From an uncultured Oscillospiraceae bacterium (GTDB lineage: Bacteria; Bacillota; Clostridia; Oscillospirales; Acutalibacteraceae), in assembly GCA_900543305.1 (NCBI GenBank), contig UQQZ01000083.1, positions 1 to 9,981 on the forward strand: DNA of 9,981 nt, read 5' to 3'. Below the pieces are notes generated by a model. The model saw only the letters and a list, made by a program, of their open reading frames with translations. It was not told where the DNA came from and ran no database searches. Both the position numbers and the translations under genes were made by a program. Every line of letters begins with the position of its first letter. Within the stretch, counting starts at the first letter, position 1. Positions 1 through 6,596 of the stretch are shown piece by piece.

Positions 1-95
1 CTGCCTTCATCCCAGCCCCAGCAAGCACCCACAATCCAGCAAAGCACCCCAAAGGCCCGCAGCACATTGGCAAATCTCAGCTTGTTCCGTTCCAT
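1..95 (-). CDS. Partial N-terminus of a possible membrane protein (cut by window edge)
   Basis: An open frame starts with ATG at 95 and runs off the left edge without a stop, giving 31 codons. The peptide begins MERNKLRFANVLRAFGVLCW and continues IVGACWGWDEG. A basic start (Arg, Lys, Arg) followed by a hydrophobic stretch from about residue 10 to 28 suggests a signal anchor or first membrane segment. A good Shine-Dalgarno-like AAGGCGG lies 7 bases before the ATG, which supports translation here. It begins 58 bases after the stop of the TIM-barrel gene, with no terminator visible between them, so the two are probably cotranscribed. Too little is present to name a family. It may be a transporter or another membrane partner of the sugar enzymes, but that is a guess from position only. 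Confidence 0.55.
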   Translation of the reverse strand, partial: MERNKLRFANVLRAFGVLCWIVGACWGWDEG

Positions 96-153
96 GCGTT
101 TTCCGCCTTTCTGACACTAAATCACACCGGATTCATAAGCTGGGAAAAGTCTC

Positions 154-915
154 TCATGTATACCCCATGGCGTTGAGATTCCGGTAGCTTGTCTCCAGGC
201 AGTCGAAGGGGCTGCCTTCACAGATATCCTGCTCTACCAAAAGATACTTGGTTTTTCCCGCCTGCTCCAAAGTTCTTAGGATCTTTTCCCAGGGCAGGTT
301 TCCTTCTCCCACCGGCGCCATGATAGGCTCCATACCCCGGACGGACATATCCTTTAAGTGGACGCAGGGAATTCGATCCTGGAGCCGCTGGATCCATTCA
401 CACACGTCTCCGCCTCCCATCTGCACCCAGTAGGTGTCCAGGGTAAAGCCCAGTTCGTCGGGAGCAAAACTTTCCATGAGGGTTTCCAAAACCAGCTTTC
501 CCCCAAACTTCTGGAATTCCAGGTTGTGGTTGTGATACATGAGCAGTTTTCCCGCTGCGGCAATTTTCTTGGCCGGCTCTTTATAGTCATCGGCAAAGTG
601 CCACAGCCATTCCGGGGTGCGATACTTGGGAGGCATCATGCCAATGCCGATGTAATCGCATCCCATAATCTCATGCTCCCGAATCACTGCCTCTGTATCG
701 TTTAAAATCCGGTTGGGATCTGTGTGGGTCAGGACAATCTGTAACCCGTATTTGTCACAAATGGACCGGACTGTCTCCGCCGGAATGGGACCAATGGCGG
801 AAATCTGCACCGTCCGGTATCCCATCCGGGCCACCTGGAAAAGAGAATATTCCAGGTCCTTGGCCGTCTGTGTGTAATCCCGCAAGGTGAATAACTGAGC
901 GCCCAGCTGCATCAT
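154..915 (-). CDS. Sugar phosphate isomerase/epimerase-like TIM-barrel protein
   Basis: This 253-residue protein has the look of the xylose isomerase-like/AP-endonuclease-2 TIM-barrel superfamily (IolE, hydroxypyruvate isomerase and many sugar epimerases). Those enzymes use a divalent metal to isomerise, epimerise or dehydrate keto sugars in the cytoplasm. Visible signatures are the N-terminal GAQLFTLRD strand, YHNHNLEF near residue 130, TLDTYWVQMGGGD around 160-170, CVHLKDM around 185-190 and LLVEQD near 230. These are the usual positions for the Glu, Asp, His and Glu metal ligands. Length is typical for the family. The first of two adjacent ATG codons is chosen because GGGAGG lies 8 bases upstream. 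A private promoter lies upstream (967-994) and a strong terminator separates it from the dehydrogenase gene. The exact substrate cannot be read from sequence. Its neighbour, an alcohol dehydrogenase, suggests a sugar or polyol catabolic pair. Confidence 0.85.
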   Translation of the reverse strand: MMQLGAQLFTLRDYTQTAKDLEYSLFQVARMGYRTVQISAIGPIPAETVRSICDKYGLQIVLTHTDPNRILNDTEAVIREHEIMGCDYIGIGMMPPKYRTPEWLWHFADDYKEPAKKIAAAGKLLMYHNHNLEFQKFGGKLVLETLMESFAPDELGFTLDTYWVQMGGGDVCEWIQRLQDRIPCVHLKDMSVRGMEPIMAPVGEGNLPWEKILRTLEQAGKTKYLLVEQDICEGSPFDCLETSYRNLNAMGYT

Positions 916-966
916 TTTTCTTACCTCCCAAAAGACCGCCCACCATGGGGCGTTGTTCTCCCCTTA

Positions 967-994
967 AGTATAGCAAACCCACAAAAAATTTCCA
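967..994 (-). promoter_or_regulatory. Extended -10 promoter for the TIM-barrel gene
   Basis: On the minus strand a TATACT -10 box (967-972) is preceded by TGC, giving an extended -10 (TGnTATACT). A TGGAAA -35-like box (989-994) lies 16 bases upstream. The predicted start is near 960, leaving a leader of about 45 bases before the ATG at 915. It lies directly after the terminator of the upstream gene, as expected for an independent transcription unit. Confidence 0.65.
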
Positions 995-1025
995 GGGGCA
1001 AATCCAAGAAAGAGAACAAAAACAC

Positions 1026-1063
1026 AAAAAAATCGGCCAGGCTCCCCAAAGAGCTTGGCCGAT
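1026..1063 (-). terminator. Intrinsic terminator after the zinc dehydrogenase gene
   Basis: On the minus strand an 8-bp stem (ATCGGCCA with TGGCCGAT, 1056-1063 and 1032-1039) continues past one mismatch into four more pairs (1051-1054 with 1041-1044). The loop is 6 bases, followed by a run of seven T residues (1026-1032). It lies about 20 bases after the dehydrogenase stop codon. This is a textbook rho-independent terminator. Confidence 0.9.
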
Positions 1064-1083
1064 CCATCCGGGTGTCAGGAGGA

Positions 1084-2109
1084 TCACTCCTGTACGTCGA
1101 TGATCACCTTCATGGTGGTCTCCCGGTTCTCGTCAATGTATTTATAAGCATCCAGATACTGCCGGAAGGGGAAATGCTTGGAGATCAGAGGCTTAAGCTG
1201 CACCTTGCCCTCTTTCACCAGATCAATGGCAGTGAGATAGTCCTCGTTCCGATACATCATAGAGGTGTTCAAATCCAGCTCATGATCGTTCAAAACCGCC
1301 AGATCCACATCTCCCCGAGTGGCGAACACAGCTACCAAAATGATGGTGCTGCCCTTTCTGGCGTACTGTATGGCCTGTCCCATGGTGATGTTATTGCCGG
1401 CGCAATCGTAAATCACATCCGCCTTATCCGGGCCAAAGCACTCCACAAAGGCTTCCCCGAAATCCTTGTCCCGTGTGTTGACACACACGTCTGCCCCGCA
1501 TTCGGCCGCCTTCTTCAAACGCACATCGCTGACGTCGGTAACCATCACCTTCCGGGCACCCAGACCCTTTGCCACCTGGGCCACCAAAATGCCGATGGGG
1601 CCCGCGCCCAGCACGCAGATATCCTTGCCCTCCACGTCGCCAGCCCGGCGCACCGCGTGAACCGCTACCGCCAAAGGCTCAATCATGGCACCTTCGTCAA
1701 AGCTCATCGTCTCCGGCAGGGGAGTGACCTTTTTGGCGTCCACGGCAAAATAGTGAGAAGCCACACCGGTGGTCTGGAAGCCCATGACCTTCAGCTCTTC
1801 GCACAGATTGTACTTGCCATGACGGCAGGGCCAGCATTTGCCGCACACCACCTGGGGCTGAATGGTCACCTTCTGACCTACGGTAAAGCCCTCCACCCCT
1901 TCGCCGATCTTTTCGATCTGGCCGGACACCTCATGGCCCTGGGTAATGGGATATTTGGTAAAGGGGTGCTCCCCGTGATAGACGTGAATATCCGACCCAC
2001 AAACGCCGATTTTCTCGATTTTCACCAACACTTCCCCGGGCTTGACTTCGGGCACCGGCACTTCCCGGAACTCGATGACGCCAGGGGCTGTCATAACTTG
2101 CTGCAACAT
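1084..2109 (-). CDS. Zinc-dependent medium-chain alcohol/polyol dehydrogenase
   Basis: A 341-residue member of the medium-chain dehydrogenase/reductase family, closest in style to sorbitol (L-iditol), galactitol-1-phosphate and threonine dehydrogenases. Such enzymes oxidise a secondary alcohol of a sugar alcohol or sugar phosphate with NAD(P)+ in the cytoplasm. Catalytic zinc ligands are visible at Cys37 (GVCGSD), His59-Glu60 (GHE) and probably Glu144 (EPLAVAVHA). The structural zinc site is complete, with Cys89, Cys92, Cys95 and Cys103. The Rossmann dinucleotide loop GAGPIG is at 168-173. Length is normal and nothing is missing. The ATG at 2109 has AGGAGG 8 bases upstream. It follows the RpiR-type regulator by 86 bases and has its own possible promoter (2150-2155). 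A strong terminator follows. Substrate is unknown; a sugar or polyol is likely from family and neighbours. Confidence 0.9.
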   Translation of the reverse strand: MLQQVMTAPGVIEFREVPVPEVKPGEVLVKIEKIGVCGSDIHVYHGEHPFTKYPITQGHEVSGQIEKIGEGVEGFTVGQKVTIQPQVVCGKCWPCRHGKYNLCEELKVMGFQTTGVASHYFAVDAKKVTPLPETMSFDEGAMIEPLAVAVHAVRRAGDVEGKDICVLGAGPIGILVAQVAKGLGARKVMVTDVSDVRLKKAAECGADVCVNTRDKDFGEAFVECFGPDKADVIYDCAGNNITMGQAIQYARKGSTIILVAVFATRGDVDLAVLNDHELDLNTSMMYRNEDYLTAIDLVKEGKVQLKPLISKHFPFRQYLDAYKYIDENRETTMKVIIDVQE

Positions 2110-2149
2110 GGCTACATCCTCCTATCAGGTGAGATGAATTCTATCTTTT

Positions 2150-2158
2150 AGTGTAGCA
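2150..2158 (-). promoter_or_regulatory. Possible extended -10 promoter for the zinc dehydrogenase gene
   Basis: On the minus strand TGCTACACT (2150-2158) forms an extended -10 element in the 86-base gap between the regulator gene and the dehydrogenase. No good -35 box is seen; the upstream DNA is T-rich. The sequence resembles the TIM-barrel promoter (TGCTATACT), so the two genes might share control. The RpiR gene ends without a strong terminator, so readthrough from the nanE promoter is also possible. Confidence 0.45.
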
Positions 2159-2195
2159 CAAATCTTGGAAAAAAGAAAGATCTCTCCCCGTTTTT

Positions 2196-3035
2196 TCAGG
2201 GCTTTTCGCCAGTTTCCTCTTGCTTTTCCAGCAGCGCCTCCACTGTGCGGCGGTACCGCTCCTGGTTGAAAAATTCATCGCTGCCAAAATAATAGGCGAA
2301 GAACAGGTCCATCATCACCAAAATGGGAAACTGGGGGGATATTTGCAATCCCGCGGACAAAAACTCCTCCGACGCCACCGGCAGAACCTCGTCCGCCACC
2401 TCCATCACCTGCGGGTCCTGACAGGCTGTCATCAGCACTACCTTGGCGCCTCGCTCCCTGGCAGTCTTGGCCCCCCAGAGCACCTCTTTCGTCTGCCCCG
2501 AAAGGGAAATGGCCACCACAGTCACCGTCTCATCCACCAACACCGCGTTCATGCGGATCATATGGCTGTCGGTGATGGCCTCCACCAAAAGCCCCGTGCG
2601 CATCAGCCGAAGCTCCAGCTCCCGGGCCGCAAACCCCGAACTGCCCATACCATACACAAAGACACACCGGCTCTTGGAAAGCATCTGGGATACCCGGCGC
2701 ATCTGTCCCTCATCTACCAACCGGTAGCTGCTGTCCAAAAGATCCTGATATCGGGAAAGCACATTCTTGGTCACCTGGCTGAAGGAGGAATAGGGACTGC
2801 CATCCTTAAAGGGACGTTCGTACTCGTAGATAAATTCCCGGTACCCCTTAAACCCGCATTTCTGAGCAAACCGAGACAGGGAAGCCTCCGAAACATAAAG
2901 TTTGGCAGCCACCGTTTTGGAGGAGAAATCCCCTTGCTCCCGGTTTTGCAAAAAGTAATCTGCCACCGCCCGTTCCGCGGCAGTCAGCTTGGGATAGGCA
3001 TTTTTCATGGCCAAAAAGACCTTACTCTCTTCCAC
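2196..3035 (-). CDS. RpiR/MurR-family transcriptional regulator with SIS domain
   Basis: This phosphosugar-responsive regulator has an N-terminal RpiR-type helix-turn-helix (about residues 1-75; recognition region KLYVSEASLSRFAQKCGF) and a C-terminal SIS phosphosugar-binding domain (about 115-250). The SIS loops GMGSSG (129-134) and SLSGQTKE (177-184) are clear. Such proteins bind DNA as multimers and sense phosphorylated sugars. A longer frame reaches 3086, but its ATG lacks a good ribosome site. AAAGGAGG lies 7 bases before a GTG at 3035 and 4 bases before a TTG at 3038. I choose the GTG, giving 279 residues. It overlaps the end of nanE by 14 bases, so the pair is translationally linked. 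By context it probably responds to ManNAc-6-P or GlcNAc-6-P and controls its own operon and perhaps the dehydrogenase and TIM-barrel genes. That is inference. Confidence 0.88.
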   Translation of the reverse strand: MEESKVFLAMKNAYPKLTAAERAVADYFLQNREQGDFSSKTVAAKLYVSEASLSRFAQKCGFKGYREFIYEYERPFKDGSPYSSFSQVTKNVLSRYQDLLDSSYRLVDEGQMRRVSQMLSKSRCVFVYGMGSSGFAARELELRLMRTGLLVEAITDSHMIRMNAVLVDETVTVVAISLSGQTKEVLWGAKTARERGAKVVLMTACQDPQVMEVADEVLPVASEEFLSAGLQISPQFPILVMMDLFFAYYFGSDEFFNQERYRRTVEALLEKQEETGEKP

Positions 3036-3753
3036 CAAGGTTCCTCCTTTCCCTCTCCGGCTGATGGGATCCAATGGCTTCCACAAAACGCCGGGTGATC
3101 TCCCGGGGCCTGGTAATGGCAGTCCCCACTACCGCCGCGTGGACGCCACAGGCAAACACCTTTCCCAGCTGGTCCCGTTCCCAGATTCCACCTTCGGCAA
3201 TCACGGGGGTGGAAAGTTCCCGGGTCAACTGCTTCAACAGCCGGTAATCGGGAATTTCAACACCCTTGGTTTCGGGCGTGTAGCTGCGCAACGTGGTTCC
3301 CACCAGATCAAATCCCAACTCCTGAGCCCGGACGCATTCCTCAAAGGTGGCGCAATCCGCCATAAACACCTGCTCCGGATACCGCTGCCGCAGGGGGAGG
3401 AAAAACTCTTCCAGGGAAATTCCTCCAGGTCTGGGCCGACAAGTGGCGTCCAGGGCAAGGATTTCCACCCCCAGGGACAAGAGGGCTTCCGCTTCCCGCA
3501 GGGTAGGGGTAATGTACACGGAACTGTCCGGATATTCCGCCTTGATGATACCGATCACCGGCAAATCCACTTCCCGGCGGATTGTCTCAATGTCTTCCAC
3601 TCCATTGGCACGAATTCCCGAAGCGCCTCCCTCTTTGGCGGCCACCGCCATCCGTCCCATGATAAAGGAGCTATGGAGAGGTTCTTGGGGAAGTGCCTGA
3701 CAGGAAACGATCAATCCCCCGGCAATCCGCTCTAAAATCTCCCGTTTTTTCAT
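3022..3753 (-). CDS. nanE: N-acetylmannosamine-6-phosphate 2-epimerase
   Basis: NanE converts N-acetylmannosamine-6-phosphate to N-acetylglucosamine-6-phosphate in the cytoplasm, a late step of sialic acid and ManNAc catabolism. The 243-residue protein is a full-length TIM barrel of the NanE family. Family signatures include IVSCQALPQEPLH (15-27), SGIRANG (45-51), IIKAEY (69-74, with Lys71 the likely catalytic base), ALDAT (100-104), VGTTLRSYT (151-159) and IAEGGI (185-190, Glu187 the likely acid). A phosphate-binding region near VVGTAITRP (208-216) closes the barrel. The final 15 or so residues are charged and overlap the ribosome site and start of the following regulator gene. The ATG at 3753 is preceded by GGGAAGGG. 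A near-consensus promoter sits just upstream. No nanA, nanK or sialic acid transporter is in the window. Confidence 0.95.
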   Translation of the reverse strand: MKKREILERIAGGLIVSCQALPQEPLHSSFIMGRMAVAAKEGGASGIRANGVEDIETIRREVDLPVIGIIKAEYPDSSVYITPTLREAEALLSLGVEILALDATCRPRPGGISLEEFFLPLRQRYPEQVFMADCATFEECVRAQELGFDLVGTTLRSYTPETKGVEIPDYRLLKQLTRELSTPVIAEGGIWERDQLGKVFACGVHAAVVGTAITRPREITRRFVEAIGSHQPERERRNLGGRE

Positions 3754-3795
3754 GGAAATTCCCTTCCCTTCTCCCCTACAGTCTTCTTACTATGT

Positions 3796-3824
3796 ATTAT
3801 ACAAAATGCCAGGCTGGCGGTCAA
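3796..3824 (-). promoter_or_regulatory. Strong sigma-A-type promoter for nanE-rpiR
   Basis: On the minus strand TTGACC (3819-3824) and a perfect TATAAT (3796-3801) are separated by exactly 17 bases. The predicted start is near 3789, leaving a leader of about 35 bases. The spacer contains GCCAG-N-CTGGC (3808-3818), and TGTAT-N-ATACA (3793-3803) overlaps the -10. Either could be an operator for the RpiR-type regulator encoded by the same operon. Confidence 0.85.
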
Positions 3825-3827
3825 GGA

Positions 3828-3844
3828 GGAAGGGAACCCCTTCC
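3828..3844. repeat. Inverted repeat upstream of the nanE promoter
   Basis: GGAAGGG and CCCTTCC form a 7-bp inverted repeat around a 3-base centre, lying just upstream of the nanE -35 box and just after the feo terminator. It is placed where an operator or activator site could lie. There is no direct evidence of function. Confidence 0.3.
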
Positions 3845-3855
3845 CGCAGGGATGC

Positions 3856-3891
3856 AAAAAGCGTGCCGGCTCCAGAGAACCGACACGCTTT
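3856..3891 (-). terminator. Intrinsic terminator of the feo operon
   Basis: On the minus strand AAAGCGTGTCGG (3880-3891) pairs with CCGGCACGCTTT (3858-3869) as a 12-bp stem with one G-T wobble. The loop is 10 bases and a T run ends at 3856. It lies 14 bases after the stop of the Cys-rich FeoB-associated gene, so it marks the end of the iron-uptake operon. Confidence 0.9.
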
Positions 3892-3905
3892 CGGAGAAAA
3901 TTTCG

Positions 3906-4079
3906 TCAGACACGATCACCGGGAGAAAGAGAAGCACTGTGGCAAGCGTGGCATCCGCCGCAGCCTCCCGAGCAGCCGGCACAGCCCCCTTTGTGATGCT
4001 TTTTGTTGTAAATTCCCTTTCCCACGATGGCTAAGAAAATTGCCCCGATCAATACGCTGATGAGAATGGTTGGAATCAA
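3906..4079 (-). CDS. FeoB-associated Cys-rich membrane protein
   Basis: A 57-residue gene that begins with TTG and so is easily overlooked. The peptide starts MIPTILISVLIGAIFLAIVG (TTG read as Met), a single membrane segment at about residues 2-20. A short basic linker follows (KGIYNKKHHK), then a Cys/Gly-rich tail of five cysteines (C33, C36, C40, C43, C46) with nearby histidines (GGCGGCHACH). This matches the small FeoB-associated Cys-rich membrane protein family found after feoB in Clostridia. Its tail is thought to bind or relay metal at the cytoplasmic face; the role is not well established. AAGGAAG lies 9 bases before the TTG, and an in-frame stop just upstream excludes a longer protein. 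It follows feoB by 28 bases and precedes the operon terminator. Confidence 0.9.
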   Translation of the reverse strand: MIPTILISVLIGAIFLAIVGKGIYNKKHHKGGCAGCSGGCGGCHACHSASLSPGDRV

Positions 4080-4107
4080 TTTATGTCACTTCCTTTTCAT
4101 ACTGCAT

Positions 4108-6273
4108 TTACCGGCTGACTGCGTTGACGGAACGAACGGTCAGCCGTTCCCCTTCGTAGGGATTTTTCCGGACCAGCAGATAGAGGATCCCGCCGATGGC
4201 CAGGAGAGCCACTGCTGTTCCCACGCCAAATCCGCCGCCTAAGAACAGGGACCCGATCTGGTAGACAATCAGAGAAACCACATAGGCCAGGCCGCACATG
4301 TATCCAATGGCGCCCAAGGTCCATTTCCAGTTGTTCATCTCCCGCTTGATGGCACCCATTGCAGCGAAGCAGGGAGCGCACAGCAGGTTGAAGATCATAA
4401 AGCTGTAGGCCGTCAGAGCCGTATAATGGCCGGCAATGGCCACCCACAAATTGGGATCATCCTCAGCGGCCTCAGCTCCCACATGGAACAGCACCCCGAA
4501 GGTGTTGACCACGTTTTCCTTGGCAATCAGGCCCGTGAACACCGCCACCGTGGACTGCCAGTCGCCAAATCCCAAGGGCGCGAAAAGAATGCACACGGCA
4601 CTGCCAATGGCCGCCAGCAGAGAGGAGTTGTTGTCCTCCACCATGGTAAAGGCTCCGTCCACAAAACCGAACCCCTGGAGAAACCAGAGCACAATGGAGG
4701 AAGCCAGGATAATGGTACCGGCCCGCTTGATAAAGGACCAGCCCCGCTCCCAAGTGGCCCGGAACACATTGGACGCGGCAGGCACATGGTAGGCGGGAAG
4801 TTCCATCACAAAGGGAGCAGGATCCCCGGCAAACATTCTGGTTTTCTTCAGGATGATCCCGGACACCACAATGGCTGCCACCCCAATGAAGTACGCAGAT
4901 ACCGCCACCAAGCTGGATCCCCCAAAAAGAGCTCCGGCAAACAGACCCACAATGGGCATCTTGGCGCCGCAGGGCACAAAGGTGGTCGTCATCACGGTCA
5001 TCCGGCGGTCCCGTTCGTTTTCAATGGTCCGGGAAGCCATGACCCCCGGCACGCCGCAGCCGGATCCGATGAGCATGGGAATGAAACTCTTGCCGGAAAG
5101 GCCGAACTTCCGGAAAATCCGATCCATGATAAACGCCACTCGGGCCATGTAGCCGATATCCTCCAGGATAGACAACATGAAAAACAGCACCAGCATCTGG
5201 GGCACAAAGCCAAGCACCGCTCCCACACCTGCTACGATGCCGTCCGCCACCAGGCCGGTAAGCCAGTCTGCTGTTCCCCAACTGGTCAGCAAGCTCCGGG
5301 ATCCCTCGGTCAGCCAGGCGCCGCCCAATACGTCGTTGGTCCAGTCGGTGAGGAAGGTGCCAAAGGGGCCCATGGCGATCCAGTACACCACAATCATGGC
5401 CAAGGCAAAAATGGGCAGTGCTGCCAGCCGGTTGGTGACAACCCGGTCGATCTTGTCGGACACGGTCAGGCTGTGTACGGCAGCCTTCTTTTTCACCGCC
5501 CGATCCACTGTCTTGTGGATATAGGCGTATCGCTGATTGGTGATGATGCTTTCCGCGTCGTCGTCCAGTTCCTTTTCGCAGTCCCGGATATGGGCTTCCA
5601 AATGCTGCTTCAAGGAAGCGTCCAGGTGCAGCTCCTCCAAAACCTTCTCGTCCCGCTCGAACACCTTGATGGCGTACCACCGCAGATACCGCTCCTCTAC
5701 CTTGCCCGAGAGAGACTCCTCAATATGGGCGATGGCGTGCTCCACACTGCCGGTAAACACATGAGGCAGTTCTCGGTCCTGAACCTTTTTGGCTGCGTTT
5801 ACTGCCCGATGAGCTGCCTCCATGCCCCCTTCGTTTTTCAGGGCACTCATTTCTACCACATCACAGCCCAGGGCCGCCCCCAGCTCTTTCAGGTCAATCC
5901 GATCCCCATTTTTCCGCACCAAGTCTATCATATTGACCGCCACCACCACCGGAATTCCCAACTCGATCAGCTGGGTGGTCAAATATAAATTCCGCTCAAT
6001 ATTGGTGCCGTCTACGATGTTCAAAATGGCATCGGGCTTCTCCCCTACCAGGTAGCTTCGGGCCACCACCTCTTCCAATGTGTAAGGGGAAAGGGAATAG
6101 ATCCCCGGCAAGTCCTGAATCACCACTTCCTTGCTGCCCTTGAGACGGCCTTCCTTCTTCTCCACCGTTACTCCAGGCCAGTTTCCCACATATTGACTGG
6201 ATCCCGTCAAGGCATTGAACAGCGTGGTTTTCCCACAGTTGGGATTCCCCGCCAACGCAATTTTCGTTTCCAT
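4108..6273 (-). CDS. feoB: Ferrous iron transporter FeoB
   Basis: FeoB is the inner-membrane Fe2+ transporter with a cytoplasmic G domain. This 721-residue copy has all G motifs: G1 GNPNCGKT (9-16), G2 around Thr36 (GNWPGVTVE), G3 DLPG (54-57), G4 NMID (114-117) and G5 SALKNEG (143-149). A helical GDI-like region follows to about 270. The membrane part has two gate-type repeats: GSGCGVPG with Cys406 at 403-410, VPCGAKMP with Cys435 at 433-440, and a second gate region around 515-595. CAPCFAAMG with Cys632 and Cys635 lies in a late helix. Length is within the usual range. The frame opens further upstream to 6363, but the Met at 6273 fits the conserved FeoB N-terminus and has GGGAG about 8 bases upstream. 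It follows the second feoA by 76 bases, which hold a hairpin and a palindrome. Confidence 0.97.
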   Translation of the reverse strand: METKIALAGNPNCGKTTLFNALTGSSQYVGNWPGVTVEKKEGRLKGSKEVVIQDLPGIYSLSPYTLEEVVARSYLVGEKPDAILNIVDGTNIERNLYLTTQLIELGIPVVVAVNMIDLVRKNGDRIDLKELGAALGCDVVEMSALKNEGGMEAAHRAVNAAKKVQDRELPHVFTGSVEHAIAHIEESLSGKVEERYLRWYAIKVFERDEKVLEELHLDASLKQHLEAHIRDCEKELDDDAESIITNQRYAYIHKTVDRAVKKKAAVHSLTVSDKIDRVVTNRLAALPIFALAMIVVYWIAMGPFGTFLTDWTNDVLGGAWLTEGSRSLLTSWGTADWLTGLVADGIVAGVGAVLGFVPQMLVLFFMLSILEDIGYMARVAFIMDRIFRKFGLSGKSFIPMLIGSGCGVPGVMASRTIENERDRRMTVMTTTFVPCGAKMPIVGLFAGALFGGSSLVAVSAYFIGVAAIVVSGIILKKTRMFAGDPAPFVMELPAYHVPAASNVFRATWERGWSFIKRAGTIILASSIVLWFLQGFGFVDGAFTMVEDNNSSLLAAIGSAVCILFAPLGFGDWQSTVAVFTGLIAKENVVNTFGVLFHVGAEAAEDDPNLWVAIAGHYTALTAYSFMIFNLLCAPCFAAMGAIKREMNNWKWTLGAIGYMCGLAYVVSLIVYQIGSLFLGGGFGVGTAVALLAIGGILYLLVRKNPYEGERLTVRSVNAVSR

Positions 6274-6294
6274 TGGTTTGTCTCCCTTCCTTCT

Positions 6295-6310
6295 GTTAGC
6301 AAAAACTAAC
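6295..6310. promoter_or_regulatory. GTTAG-N6-CTAAC palindrome between feoA and feoB (operator candidate)
   Basis: GTTAG and CTAAC are separated by six bases (CAAAAA), the same half-sites and spacing as the two palindromes in the operon leader. It lies about 22 bases before the feoB start, close to its ribosome site. The repeated architecture suggests a third binding site for one metal-responsive regulator. The half-site recalls the GGTTAG half of DtxR/IdeR operators, but those have their halves almost abutting. Confidence 0.5.
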
Positions 6311-6327
6311 CCTTGTGCTGAAAGAAA

Positions 6328-6347
6328 CGGCGCACTTGAAAGCGCCG
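6328..6347 (-). terminator. Possible weak terminator or processing hairpin between feoA and feoB
   Basis: On the minus strand CGGCGC and GCGCCG form a 6-bp GC-rich stem with an 8-base loop, followed by TTTCTTTC. It begins 2 bases after the stop of the second feoA. The stem is short and the T tract interrupted, so partial termination or mRNA stabilisation is more likely than a full stop. Confidence 0.4.
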
Positions 6348-6349
6348 CC

Positions 6350-6571
6350 TTACGCGATCTCAATCATCTCCGCGTCTGCTTTGCGCACGGAAAGCTCATA
6401 ACCCCGCACACTCAGTTCCATGGGATCCCCCAAAGGAGCCAGTTTCCGCACATGGATCTTCACGCCTTTGGTGATGCCCATATCCATAATCCGGCGCTTG
6501 GTGGCGCCTTCCCCATGGAGTTTCACCACCCGGACGGTCTCCCCCACTTTGGCTTCACGCAGTGTCCTCAT
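6350..6571 (-). CDS. feoA: FeoA family protein (second copy)
   Basis: FeoA is a small cytoplasmic SH3-like protein that assists FeoB. This 73-residue copy is the more canonical of two in tandem. It has the KVGETVRVVKLHGEG opening, the RRIMDMGITKGVKIHV middle (the usual R-x-L-x-x-MG-x-x-x-G pattern), and APLGDPMELSVRGYELSVRKADAEMIEI, which matches the conserved PLGDP-x-x-V-x-V-RG-x-x-L-x-x-R-x-x-A end. The ATG at 6571 has AGGAG 7 bases upstream. It starts 25 bases after the first feoA and is followed after 76 bases by feoB, so all three should be one transcript. Confidence 0.95.
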   Translation of the reverse strand: MRTLREAKVGETVRVVKLHGEGATKRRIMDMGITKGVKIHVRKLAPLGDPMELSVRGYELSVRKADAEMIEIA

Positions 6572-6596
6572 GTTCCCTCTCCTTTCCGAATATCTG

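Noticed and set aside
1072..2151. A 359-codon open frame on the plus strand opposite the zinc dehydrogenase
   Set aside because: The opposite strand encodes an intact dehydrogenase with all zinc ligands. The plus translation has no motif and crosses the dehydrogenase terminator and promoter.
2166..2196. A terminator after the RpiR regulator gene
   Set aside because: Only a weak A/T-only pairing with a large loop can be drawn; it lacks a GC stem, so it is not reported as a terminator.
3036..3086. Longer N-terminus for the RpiR regulator (ATG at 3086)
   Set aside because: The extra 17 residues lie inside nanE, do not fit the family and lack a ribosome site at the right distance, whereas AAAGGAGG sits properly before the GTG at 3035.
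4426..5988. A 520-codon open frame on the plus strand opposite feoB
   Set aside because: It is antisense to a fully conserved FeoB, with low-complexity His/Gly/Gln-rich translation and no recognisable domain; it is a shadow of GC-biased codon use.
6274..6363. A 30-residue N-terminal extension of FeoB
   Set aside because: It overlaps the end of feoA and the intergenic hairpin and palindrome. The canonical FeoB start with a ribosome site is at 6273.
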